Shown piece by piece: positions 1-6,979 of a stretch of 7,051 nucleotides of DNA (its first letter is position 1; each line of letters opens with the position of its first letter). Source of the stretch: Comamonadaceae bacterium. GTDB lineage: Bacteria; Pseudomonadota; Gammaproteobacteria; Burkholderiales; Burkholderiaceae_C. Below the pieces are notes generated by a model that saw only the letters and a list, made by a program, of their open reading frames with translations, had not been told where the DNA came from and made no database searches. The stretch is taken from NCBI GenBank assembly GCA_024642025.1, contig JAHEBY010000139.1, forward strand, positions 1 through 7,051. The letters are read 5' to 3'. The translations under genes were made by a program, and so were the position numbers.

Positions 1-7
1 ATTGGGA

Positions 8-39
8 GGCTAAGTTGTGCGCTATCTGCACGTATAGCC
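8..39. other. Nested imperfect inverted repeat downstream of zapE
   Basis: The outer arms GGCTA (8-12) and TAGCC (35-39) enclose inner arms GTGC (17-20) and GCAC (28-31) around a 7-nt loop. A small internal loop separates the two stems. There is no T-run after it in either direction. It partly resembles the GGCTAA/TTAGCC element in the lpdA-zapE gap. No gene is visible in bases 1-69; the next gene lies beyond the window. Confidence 0.25.
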
Positions 40-40
40 A

Positions 41-56
41 GCCGGATATTCCCGGC
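41..56 (-). terminator. Possible stem-loop after zapE, without T-run
   Basis: On the minus strand GCCGG and CCGGC form a perfect 5-bp G/C stem, extended by one G-U pair with an AATA loop. It begins 13 nt past the zapE stop codon. A T-rich stretch lies before the stem rather than after it, so this is not a canonical intrinsic terminator. It may instead be a 3'-end-protecting hairpin. Confidence 0.25.
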
Positions 57-69
57 AATAATAACGCCC

Positions 70-1176
70 TCATGTCAAGCTGGCGTCCACAATCCGGCGG
101 TCTAGCGCCTGAAACTCCGCAGTCTGCATTTCATTCAAGCGCGATACAGTGCGGGGAAATTCGTGCGCGAGCGGCCCTTCGGTATAGAGCTCCTCCGGCC
201 GCACTTCAGCGGACAAAATCAACTTAACGCGCCGGTCGTAAAGCACGTCTACCAACCAGGTGAAGCGCCTGGCCTCGGAGGCCATGCGAACCGGCATGGC
301 TGGAACGTCACTCAAAAAGACCGTATGAAACTGGCTGGCAATTTCAAGATAGTCATTTTGAGAACGGGGTCCGCCACAAAGAGTCTTGAAATCGAACCAG
401 ACCACACCGCCAGCCCGACGGCGTGCGCGGATCTGCCGCGCCTCAATTTGAAGAACGGGATCTTCATCCTGTGACTCCGCGATGCGGTCAAACGCCATTT
501 TCATGGAGTTGTTGGCCGCTTCCCCAAGCGGCGTGTGATACAGCTCGACCTGCTGCATCGTACGCCTGCGGTAATCAATTCCATTGTCGACGTTGATCAC
601 CTCAAGTCGCGCATTCAGCAGTGCGATGGCTGGCAAAATCCGGTCTCGGTGCAAGCCATTGGGATAGAGATCGTCGGGTTTGAAGTTGGATGTCGTGACA
701 AAGCCAACGCCATTTTCAAACAATGCCTTCAGAAGCCGATGCAGAATCATCGCATCGGTGATGTCGGCCACATGGAACTCGTCGAAACAGATGAGCTTGT
801 ACTTGATGGCCATCTGACGTGCCAACTCATCCAGGGGATTCACCGTGCCTTGCAGCTCCGCAAGCTCTCGATGAACCTCTCGCATGAACTCATGGAAATG
901 CAGACGTGCCTTGCGACGCAGTGGCACAGCGCCATAGAAACAATCCATCAGAAAGCTCTTGCCTCTACCTACTCCCCCAAAAAGGTAGACGCCCTTCGGG
1001 ACATCCGGATGGTTCAGCAGTTTCTTGAAGGCGTTTGAACGCTTCTCCTTGAATTGCGCCCAATCGTTGGCACATCGCTGCAAGGCTTCTACCGCCACCA
1101 ATTGCGCCGGGTCCGATGTGTAACCCCTTGCGATCAGTTCAGCCTCGTAGGCTTCCCTGACGCTCAAGGCAGCCAT
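70..1176 (-). CDS. zapE: ZapE/AFG1-family P-loop ATPase, probable cell division protein ZapE
   Basis: This is an AAA-like ATPase of the AFG1/ZapE family. E. coli ZapE binds FtsZ and affects Z-ring stability; mitochondrial AFG1/LACE1 relatives act in protein quality control. From the ATG at 1176 the protein has 368 residues, similar to E. coli ZapE. Walker A is GGVGRGKS (67-74), Walker B is LICFDEF (128-134) and a sensor-like TTSN is at 161-164. Family motifs follow: NGLHRDRILPAI (about 173-184), DYRRR (201-205), RRFTWLVDVLYD (303-314) and FPRTVSRLNEMQ (340-351). No signal peptide or membrane segment is seen, so it is likely cytoplasmic. The start is uncertain. A TTG two codons upstream (1182) would add Met-Gln, and a TTG at residue 4 of this frame is also possible; none has a clear Shine-Dalgarno. 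It is in line with the odh genes after a 74-bp gap, a linkage I recall in other Burkholderiales. A role in division is inferred from the family only. Confidence 0.93.
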   Translation of the reverse strand: MAALSVREAYEAELIARGYTSDPAQLVAVEALQRCANDWAQFKEKRSNAFKKLLNHPDVPKGVYLFGGVGRGKSFLMDCFYGAVPLRRKARLHFHEFMREVHRELAELQGTVNPLDELARQMAIKYKLICFDEFHVADITDAMILHRLLKALFENGVGFVTTSNFKPDDLYPNGLHRDRILPAIALLNARLEVINVDNGIDYRRRTMQQVELYHTPLGEAANNSMKMAFDRIAESQDEDPVLQIEARQIRARRRAGGVVWFDFKTLCGGPRSQNDYLEIASQFHTVFLSDVPAMPVRMASEARRFTWLVDVLYDRRVKLILSAEVRPEELYTEGPLAHEFPRTVSRLNEMQTAEFQALDRRIVDASLT

Positions 1177-1250
1177 CTGCAAAAAGCTACATATTTAATA
1201 GCTAACCGTTCATATTCCACGTGGGCTAAGTGCGCTTTAGCCACAAGAAA
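1177..1250 (-). other. lpdA-zapE intergenic region with two small inverted repeats
   Basis: This 74-bp gap has no clear Shine-Dalgarno for zapE. It holds a GGCTAA/TTAGCC perfect 6-bp inverted repeat (arms 1224-1229 and 1237-1242, 7-nt loop). It also holds an AGCTA/TAGCT inverted repeat (arms 1185-1189 and 1199-1203, 9-nt loop) followed on the minus strand by a short T-run just before zapE. The A/T-rich part (1190-1200) contains TATTAAAT-like sequence that could serve as a -10 element, but no matching -35 is evident. The layout resembles short dispersed intergenic sequences I recall from Comamonadaceae genomes. That is memory, not a search. Confidence 0.4.
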
Positions 1251-2678
1251 TCAAAAATTCAGCGTACGCTTGTCTACCGCCAGAGCGGCCTCTTTCGTAG
1301 CCTCGCTCAGGGACGGATGCGCATGACATATGCGTGCGATATCTTCACTGCTGGCCTTGAATTCCATAGCCACCACGCACTCAGCAATTAACTCACTGGC
1401 CATTGGTCCAACAATGTGCACACCCAGAATCTCGTCAGAGGCGGCGTCGGCGAGCATTTTCACCATGCCCGTCGTGTCGCCCAATGCTCTGGCCCGGCCA
1501 TTGGCAAGGAAGGGGAAAGTGCCAGATTTGTAGGCCCGCCCTTCCGTCTTGAGTTGCTGCTCGGTCTGACCCACCCATGCGATCTCGGGGCTGGTGTAAA
1601 TAACCCAGGGAATGGTATTGAAATTAACGTGTCCGTGTTGACCTGCGATGCGCTCCGCCACAGCGACGCCCTCTTCCTCGGCCTTATGGGCCAGCATGGG
1701 GCCGCGAACGACATCACCCACGGCCCAAACGTTAGGCAGATTCGTCTTGCATTCGTTGTCCACGGCAACAGCACCGCGCTCATCCAGAGTGAGCCCAACG
1801 GCATCCGCGTTTAAACCAATCGTGTTCGGCACCCGCCCGATGGAAACAATCAATCTGTCCACATCCAGCGTTTGCGGTTCGCCTTTCGCGTTCGTGTAAG
1901 CAATGGTCACGCCCTTTTTTGCCGACTTGATCGCACCAACCTTCACGCCCAGTTCAATTTTTAAACCCTGTTTGTCAAACGCCTTGCGAGCCTCCTTGGC
2001 AATCTGCTCATCCACAGCCCCGAGGAACGTAGGCAAACCTTCGAGCACCGTTACTTCGGCACCAAGGCGCCTCCACACTGAACCCATTTCCAGACCGATG
2101 ACACCTGCGCCAATCAGACCCAGCCTTTTCGGAACGGCGTCAAGCGCCAAGGCGCCCTCATTGGACAGAATGTTCTTTTCGTCGAAGTCCGCCCCTGGCA
2201 AACCCCGCGCAGTTGACCCAGTTGCCACAATCACATGCTTCGCCACCATGGCGTCATCGGTAGCGCCCGTCACTTTGATTTCATAGCCGCCTGCTACGGT
2301 TTTGGCAAATGAACCGCGCCCATGGAAAAAGCTCACCTTGTTCTTTTTGAATAGATACAAAATGCCATCGTTGTTCTGCTTGACCACCGTGTCCTTGCGG
2401 CCAATCATCCGGGCCACATCCAGACTCAGACCTTTGACATCGATACCGTGGTCTGCAAAGTGATGGGCGGCATGTTCATAGTGCTCCGACGACTGGAGCA
2501 ACGCCTTGGACGGAATGCAGCCCACATTGGTGCAGGTTCCACCAGGCGCAGGCCCGCCGGTGGAGTTCTTCCATTCATCAATACACGCCACGGTAAAGCC
2601 CAGTTGAGCTGCGCGAATAGCAGCGATATAGCCCCCCGGACCTGCGCCGATCACAACCACATCAAATTGCTTGGACAT
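1251..2678 (-). CDS. lpdA: dihydrolipoamide dehydrogenase (E3)
   Basis: This FAD flavoprotein reoxidises the dihydrolipoyl arm of E2 and passes the electrons to NAD+. The 475-residue protein has no extra N-terminal lipoyl domain, unlike some E3 proteins of pyruvate dehydrogenase operons. The FAD dinucleotide fold has GAGPGGY at 11-17. The redox disulfide is in GGTCTNVGCIPSKALL (Cys49 and Cys54), after a short GGPAPGG stretch I associate with betaproteobacterial Lpd. VATGS is at 151-155. The NAD-binding GAGVIG is at 190-195, with an acidic residue in VLE at 211-213. The second FAD contact is AVGDV at 319-323. The C-terminal dimerisation domain has HAHPSLSEA (452-460), with His454 and Glu459 as the likely catalytic dyad; serine replaces the commoner threonine after HP. 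The ATG follows AAAGGAG. It starts 10 bp after sucB, so translational coupling is likely. I infer it serves the 2-oxoglutarate complex, though it could also serve other lipoyl complexes. Confidence 0.97.
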   Translation of the reverse strand: MSKQFDVVVIGAGPGGYIAAIRAAQLGFTVACIDEWKNSTGGPAPGGTCTNVGCIPSKALLQSSEHYEHAAHHFADHGIDVKGLSLDVARMIGRKDTVVKQNNDGILYLFKKNKVSFFHGRGSFAKTVAGGYEIKVTGATDDAMVAKHVIVATGSTARGLPGADFDEKNILSNEGALALDAVPKRLGLIGAGVIGLEMGSVWRRLGAEVTVLEGLPTFLGAVDEQIAKEARKAFDKQGLKIELGVKVGAIKSAKKGVTIAYTNAKGEPQTLDVDRLIVSIGRVPNTIGLNADAVGLTLDERGAVAVDNECKTNLPNVWAVGDVVRGPMLAHKAEEEGVAVAERIAGQHGHVNFNTIPWVIYTSPEIAWVGQTEQQLKTEGRAYKSGTFPFLANGRARALGDTTGMVKMLADAASDEILGVHIVGPMASELIAECVVAMEFKASSEDIARICHAHPSLSEATKEAALAVDKRTLNF

Positions 2679-2682
2679 GCTT

Positions 2683-2690
2683 GCTCCTTT
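2683..2690 (-). promoter_or_regulatory. lpdA Shine-Dalgarno overlapping the sucB stop codon
   Basis: On the minus strand the sucB TAA runs straight into the lpdA ribosome-binding site, reading TAAAGGAGCAAGC before the ATG. The AAAGGAG core shares its first two bases with the stop codon. A ribosome ending sucB therefore stops on the lpdA initiation region, a standard arrangement for translational coupling. Confidence 0.85.
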
Positions 2691-3960
2691 AAATATCGAA
2701 TAGAAGGCGAGAAGGATCTTCCAGAGCTTCTTTCATGGCAACCAGCCCAAGCACGGCTTCGCGGCCGTCGATGATGCGATGGTCGTAGCTCATGGCAAAG
2801 TAGTTCATGGGGCGCACAACCACAACGCCGTTTTCCACCATGGCACGTTCCTTGGTCGCATGAACACCCAATATGGCGCTTTGTGGCGGGTTGATGATAG
2901 GCGTGGACATCATCGACCCAAACGTGCCGCCATTACTAATGGAGAACGTGCCACCCGTCATGTCTTCAATGCCAAGTTTTCCATCCTTGGCCTTCTGGCC
3001 AAATTCCGCAATTTTCCTTTCGACGTCAGCAAAACTCATCTGGTCAGCATTACGCAAAATGGGTACCACCAGACCACGCGGCGAGCCCACCGCAATACCA
3101 ATGTCAAAGTAGCCGTGGTACACGATATCTGTGCCATCGACGGAGGCGTTGAGAACCGGAAACTTCTTTAATGCATGAACCGCTGCCTTCACAAAAAAGC
3201 TCATGAAACCCAGCTTCACGCCATGCTCCTTCTCGAACTTCTCCTGAAACCGCTTGCGCATTTCCATGACTGGGGCCATGTTCACTTCATTGAACGTGGT
3301 CAGGATCGCGTTTGTCGCCTGCGATTGCAGCAGCCGCTCGGCGATACGGGCGCGCAAGCGGCTCATCGGCACGCGCTGCTCCGGGCGGTCGACTAGCGGG
3401 CTTGGTGATGCCGTATCAGGCAGCGGCACTTGCGGCAGCGTGGTGGTAGGCGTTCCTGTCGGGATAGAAGATGACGCCAAAACCTGCGGAGCGTTCAACA
3501 CATCACCTTTCGTCACGCGGCCGTCCTTGCCTGTACCCGTAATGGAGCCCGGAGCCAGGTTTTGATCCGCCATCATCTTGGCGGCAGCCGGCATCACCAC
3601 GGCAGATTTCGAGCTGGAAGCGGCAGGCGCAGCGGCCACCGCAGGCGCTGGCGCCGCTTTGCCCCCCGTCGCCGCAGCCGACGCTGCGGCTGCCGGCTCG
3701 GCAACAGCGCTCACCTTGCCAGCGGTATCAATTTTTGCGATTAGTTGCTCAGCAGTGACCGACGCACCATCGGGCGCCACAATTTCGGCCAGCACGCCGG
3801 CCGACGGCGCGGGAACTTCCAGCACAACTTTGTCGGTTTCGATTTCGATCAGGATTTCGTCAACATTGACGGTGTCGCCCACCTTTTTCTTCCACTGGAG
3901 CATGGTGGCTTCAGCCACGGATTCAGACAACTGTGGAACTTTTACTTCTACGATAGCCAT
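2689..3960 (-). CDS. sucB: dihydrolipoyllysine-residue succinyltransferase (E2 of 2-oxoglutarate dehydrogenase)
   Basis: This is the E2 core of the 2-oxoglutarate dehydrogenase complex. It transfers the succinyl group from its lipoyl arm to CoA. The 423-residue protein has the full E2 layout. A single N-terminal lipoyl domain covers about 1-78, with the lipoylated lysine in ETDKVV (Lys44). An Ala/Pro-rich flexible linker covers about 85-118. A peripheral subunit-binding domain covers about 121-156, ending GTGKDGRVTKGDV. A second Pro/Thr/Ser-rich linker covers about 160-195, and the acyltransferase domain about 197-423. The active site motif SYDHRIIDG is at 391-399, with His394 and Asp398 as the catalytic pair. 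One lipoyl domain, and the position between E1 and E3 genes, favour the succinyl rather than the acetyl enzyme. The ATG start gives the usual MAIVEVKVPQLSESV beginning. The ribosome-binding site is modest (GAAAG, 6 nt upstream). The stop codon overlaps the lpdA ribosome-binding site. Confidence 0.97.
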   Translation of the reverse strand: MAIVEVKVPQLSESVAEATMLQWKKKVGDTVNVDEILIEIETDKVVLEVPAPSAGVLAEIVAPDGASVTAEQLIAKIDTAGKVSAVAEPAAAASAAATGGKAAPAPAVAAAPAASSSKSAVVMPAAAKMMADQNLAPGSITGTGKDGRVTKGDVLNAPQVLASSSIPTGTPTTTLPQVPLPDTASPSPLVDRPEQRVPMSRLRARIAERLLQSQATNAILTTFNEVNMAPVMEMRKRFQEKFEKEHGVKLGFMSFFVKAAVHALKKFPVLNASVDGTDIVYHGYFDIGIAVGSPRGLVVPILRNADQMSFADVERKIAEFGQKAKDGKLGIEDMTGGTFSISNGGTFGSMMSTPIINPPQSAILGVHATKERAMVENGVVVVRPMNYFAMSYDHRIIDGREAVLGLVAMKEALEDPSRLLFDI

Positions 3961-3966
3961 GGGATT

Positions 3967-3971
3967 CTTTC
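3967..3971 (-). promoter_or_regulatory. Weak ribosome-binding site of sucB
   Basis: On the minus strand GAAAG lies 6 nt before the sucB ATG. It is a poorer match to the 16S rRNA tail than those of sucA and lpdA. The 55-bp sucA-sucB gap (3961-4015) holds no clear hairpin or promoter that I can see. Confidence 0.5.
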
Positions 3972-4015
3972 GGAAATGAGTTACTGGGGTTATTTTTGGA
4001 ATGTGCAGCCAAGCG

Positions 4016-6940
4016 CTATTTGCTCAGCACAAACCCCTTGAGCTTGCCAAAAGCGCCTTCAACCAGCGCTTTTTGCTGGGTCTGGTGCAATTGCGAGTAA
4101 CCCGCCGCAGGCGACGCAGAGGCCGCACGGCCCGAGTAGCCCAGCTTCTGGCCTTCCAGCATGTTTTCGTGAATATAGTGTTGAACAAAGAACCAGGCGC
4201 CCTGATTTTGCGGCTCGTCCTGGCACCATACGACTTCCGACGCGTTAGGGTACTTCTTCAGCTCCGTTGCAAAGGCTTTATGCGGAAACGGGTAGAGCTG
4301 CTCGACCCGGATGATCGCCACATCGGTTTGACCGGTCTCCACTCGCTTTTTCACGAGGTCGTAATACACCTTGCCAGAGCAGGCCACCACCCGCTTTACT
4401 TTGGCAGCCTTCTGATCTACGTCTTCATGGTTCTCAGGGATCACAGTCTGAAAGCCACCCTTGGTGAACTCTGAAAGCGGCGACGCGGCGTCTTTCGCTC
4501 TGAGCAATGACTTCGGCGTCATGATGATCAGCGGCTTGCGCAGGTTGCGGACCATCTGTCTGCGCAGCACATGGAAAATCTGGCTGGCCGTAGTGGGCTG
4601 GACCACCTGCATATTGGTGTCAGCACTGAGCTGCATGAAGCGCTCCAGCCGTGCAGAGCTATGCTCGGGCCCCTGACCTTCATAGCCATGCGGCAACATC
4701 AGGGTGATACCGTTGACGCGACCCCACTTCACTTCGCCGGACGCGATGAACTGGTCGATCACGACTTGAGCCCCGTTGACGAAATCGCCAAACTGCGCTT
4801 CCCAGATCACCAGCGTATTGGGGTCATTGGACGCGTAGCCATATTCAAAGGCCAGCACTGCCTCTTCCGAAAGGATTGAATCAATCACCACAAATGGGGC
4901 CTGCCCTTCCGCGACGTTTTGCAGCGGAATATAGGTACCTTCATCGACCTTTTCGCGGTTCTGGTCATGAATGACCGAGTGGCGGTGCGTAAAAGTACCC
5001 CGGCCACAGTCTTCACCCGAAAGACGCACTGGATAGCCGCTTGCCACGAGCGAAGCAAACGCCATGTGCTCACCCATGCCCCAGTCGACCGGGATCTCGC
5101 CACGCCCCATGGCCGCACGATCGGCATAGACCTTTTTCACCAGTTGGTGGGCTGCGATGGACTCCGGGATAGTCGTCAGTTTTTCGGCCAGGCGTTTCCA
5201 TTCGGCCAGCGGAATGGCGGTATCGCCTGCGTCGGTCCACTTTTTGCCCAGATAAGGCATCCAGTCCACCGCAAATTTGCTCTTGAAGTTGGTCAGGACT
5301 GGATCAAAAGTATTCTTGCCGGCGTCCAGTGCTGCACGAGTGGCTTTCACCATATCGTCACCCAGCGTATCGCCAAGGCCCTGCGTCGCCAACTTGTCCG
5401 CGTAGATTTTGCGTGTCCCGGGGTGCGCCGCAATTTTCTTATACATCAGTGGCTGGGTCAGCGATGGCGTGTCCTGCTCGTTGTGGCCGAGTTTGCGGAA
5501 GCAAATGATGTCAACCACCACGTCCTTGCGGAATTCCATGCGGTATTCCAGCGCCATCTTGGTCGCCAGCACCACCGCTTCCGGGTCGTCACCATTCACG
5601 TGCATCACCGGCGCCTCGATCATCTTGACGATGTCCGAACAATAGAGCGAAGAACGACTGTCGCGTGGGTCGCTGGTGGTAAAACCGATCTGGTTGTTGA
5701 TAACAACATGCACCGTACCACCCGTGCTGTAGCCACGGGTCTGCGCGAGCGCCAGCGTTTCCATGACAACACCTTGCCCTGCAAAGGCTGCGTCTCCGTG
5801 TACCAGAACGGGCAAGACCTGCTTGCCCAATGGATCACCGCGCCGGTCCATACGGGCACGCACAGATCCTTCAACGACCGGATTCACGATCTCCAGGTGC
5901 GAGGGGTTAAACGCAAGCGTAAGGTGGACTGGGCCGCCGGGCGTGGACACGTCCGAGCTGAAGCCCTGGTGATATTTGACGTCGCCGCTAGGTAGATCCT
6001 CAGGCGCGGTATGGTCGAACTCGGCGAACAGATCGGCGGGCATTTTGCCCAGCGCATTGACCAGCACATTCAGCCTACCGCGGTGGGCCATGCCGATCAC
6101 GATTTCCTGAATGCCGGCAGTGCCGCCGCCCTGAATCAACTCGTCCATGCAGGCAATAAAACTTTCACCACCCTCAAGCGAGAAACGCTTTTGCCCGACG
6201 TATTTGGTGTGCAAGAACCGCTCAAGGCCTTCTGCCGCCGTCAGGCGGTCAAGAATATGTCGCTTCTTCTCGGCAGTGAAGTTCGGCTTGCTGCGAACGC
6301 TTTCGAGCTTTTGCTGCCACCAGCGCTTTTGCGTCTGGTCGGTCATATACATATATTCGGCGCCAATGGTGCCGCAATAGGTTTCATGCAGCGCGTTCAT
6401 CAGATCGCGCAAAGTCATGGTTTCCTTGCCAAAGAATGTATTGCTGGTGTTGAACACAGCTTCCTGGTCAGCGTCCTTGAAACCGTAAAAAGCGAGTTGA
6501 AGCTCAGGAATATTGGGTCGCTCGATTCTCTTGAGCGGATCCAGCTGGGCCCAGCGGGCTCCGACATTACGGTAGGCAGCTATCAACTGCTGCACCTGTA
6601 CCCGCCGCCGACCCATTTCGGTATCGGCTCCAGCCACCATCACGATTGCTTGCGTGCCTTTCTTGGCCCGTTCGGCAAACGCATTGACGACCGGCTGATG
6701 CGCGACGTCCCTGGCCGAGGTGCCATCGGTTGCAGGCACATGCTGCAAAGCGTCAAAGTAATCACGCCAGGAGTCGGGAACGCTGCCGGGATTGGCAAGG
6801 TAGTTTTCGTACATCTCTTCGACGTACGGCGCATTGCCACCAAACAGATAGGTGTTGCCCTGATAGGCTTTGTAAATTGACGCGGGCGAAATTGACGCGG
6901 GCGATTGCGGCTTGCTGCCTTCTGGCGGTGTTGCACTCAT
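4016..6940 (-). CDS. sucA: 2-oxoglutarate dehydrogenase E1 component
   Basis: This is the thiamine diphosphate-dependent E1 subunit of the cytoplasmic 2-oxoglutarate dehydrogenase complex. It decarboxylates 2-oxoglutarate and succinylates the lipoyl arm of E2. The 974-residue protein is somewhat longer than E. coli SucA (about 933). The N-terminal E1 segment is at about 23-65 (NTYLFGGNAPYVEEMYENYL). AHRGRLN is at 285-291, with His286 likely matching E. coli His260. KYHQGFSSD follows, with His324 likely matching His298. The cofactor region runs from GDAAFAGQG (382-390) to NNQIGFTT (415-422). The C-terminal transketolase-like half has GEDCGRGTFTHRHS (642-655), LPHGYEGQGPEHSSAR (749-764) and QDEPQNQGAW (907-916). 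The ATG start is supported by GGAGGT 9 nt upstream. It is the first gene of a run with sucB and lpdA, and ends in TAG 55 bp before sucB. One oddity is a duplicated SPASI pentapeptide at residues 13-22. No frameshift or missing core motif was seen. Confidence 0.98.
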   Translation of the reverse strand: MSATPPEGSKPQSPASISPASIYKAYQGNTYLFGGNAPYVEEMYENYLANPGSVPDSWRDYFDALQHVPATDGTSARDVAHQPVVNAFAERAKKGTQAIVMVAGADTEMGRRRVQVQQLIAAYRNVGARWAQLDPLKRIERPNIPELQLAFYGFKDADQEAVFNTSNTFFGKETMTLRDLMNALHETYCGTIGAEYMYMTDQTQKRWWQQKLESVRSKPNFTAEKKRHILDRLTAAEGLERFLHTKYVGQKRFSLEGGESFIACMDELIQGGGTAGIQEIVIGMAHRGRLNVLVNALGKMPADLFAEFDHTAPEDLPSGDVKYHQGFSSDVSTPGGPVHLTLAFNPSHLEIVNPVVEGSVRARMDRRGDPLGKQVLPVLVHGDAAFAGQGVVMETLALAQTRGYSTGGTVHVVINNQIGFTTSDPRDSRSSLYCSDIVKMIEAPVMHVNGDDPEAVVLATKMALEYRMEFRKDVVVDIICFRKLGHNEQDTPSLTQPLMYKKIAAHPGTRKIYADKLATQGLGDTLGDDMVKATRAALDAGKNTFDPVLTNFKSKFAVDWMPYLGKKWTDAGDTAIPLAEWKRLAEKLTTIPESIAAHQLVKKVYADRAAMGRGEIPVDWGMGEHMAFASLVASGYPVRLSGEDCGRGTFTHRHSVIHDQNREKVDEGTYIPLQNVAEGQAPFVVIDSILSEEAVLAFEYGYASNDPNTLVIWEAQFGDFVNGAQVVIDQFIASGEVKWGRVNGITLMLPHGYEGQGPEHSSARLERFMQLSADTNMQVVQPTTASQIFHVLRRQMVRNLRKPLIIMTPKSLLRAKDAASPLSEFTKGGFQTVIPENHEDVDQKAAKVKRVVACSGKVYYDLVKKRVETGQTDVAIIRVEQLYPFPHKAFATELKKYPNASEVVWCQDEPQNQGAWFFVQHYIHENMLEGQKLGYSGRAASASPAAGYSQLHQTQQKALVEGAFGKLKGFVLSK
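6874..6904 (-). repeat. Perfect 15-bp tandem duplication inside sucA
   Basis: Bases 6875-6889 and 6890-6904 are identical, and one further flanking base also matches (31 bases with period 15). Being five codons long, the repeat keeps the frame and encodes Ser-Pro-Ala-Ser-Ile twice (residues 13-22). This is just before the conserved part of E1 starts at about Tyr23. All ten codons are identical between copies, which suggests a recent slippage duplication. Confidence 0.9.
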
Positions 6941-6949
6941 ATCACACTG

Positions 6950-6955
6950 ACCTCC
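6950..6955 (-). promoter_or_regulatory. Shine-Dalgarno sequence of sucA
   Basis: On the minus strand GGAGGT lies 9 nt before the ATG at 6940. It is the strongest ribosome-binding site in the window and fixes the sucA start. Confidence 0.85.
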
Positions 6956-6972
6956 GTTCCCCTTCAGGGAAC
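6956..6972 (-). other. Perfect 6-bp stem-loop directly upstream of the sucA Shine-Dalgarno
   Basis: On the minus strand GTTCCC and GGGAAC form a perfect 6-bp stem around a 5-nt loop (TGAAG). The 3' arm ends exactly where GGAGGT begins. It has no T-run after it, so it is not an intrinsic terminator. It lies in the presumed 5' leader of the operon and could keep the ribosome-binding site open, stabilise the mRNA end or be a regulator site. Function is inferred only; a 6-bp repeat can also arise by chance. Confidence 0.4.
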
Positions 6973-6979
6973 CTTAGCT

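Noticed and set aside
535..1038. Plus-strand open frame opposite zapE
   Set aside because: The minus strand encodes intact Walker A, Walker B and other ZapE motifs over the same bases; the plus-strand protein looks random.
1460..1804. Overlapping minus-strand frame inside lpdA
   Set aside because: It is an out-of-frame reading of a complete lpdA gene with low-complexity Arg/Ser/Pro content, and there is no sign of a frameshift.
3578..3745. Ala/Pro-coding low-complexity stretch in sucB as a possible repeat or foreign insertion
   Set aside because: It is the normal flexible linker between the lipoyl and subunit-binding domains of E2 proteins.
4919..5995. Long plus-strand open frame (358 codons) opposite sucA
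   Set aside because: It lies wholly antisense to a clear, conserved E1 gene. Its translation is rich in His/Arg/Val without recognisable motifs, typical of a frame kept open by the codon use of the real gene.
6011..6880. Long plus-strand open frame (289 codons) opposite the 5' part of sucA
   Set aside because: It is also a shadow of sucA, with no family motif and no ribosome-binding site I could support.
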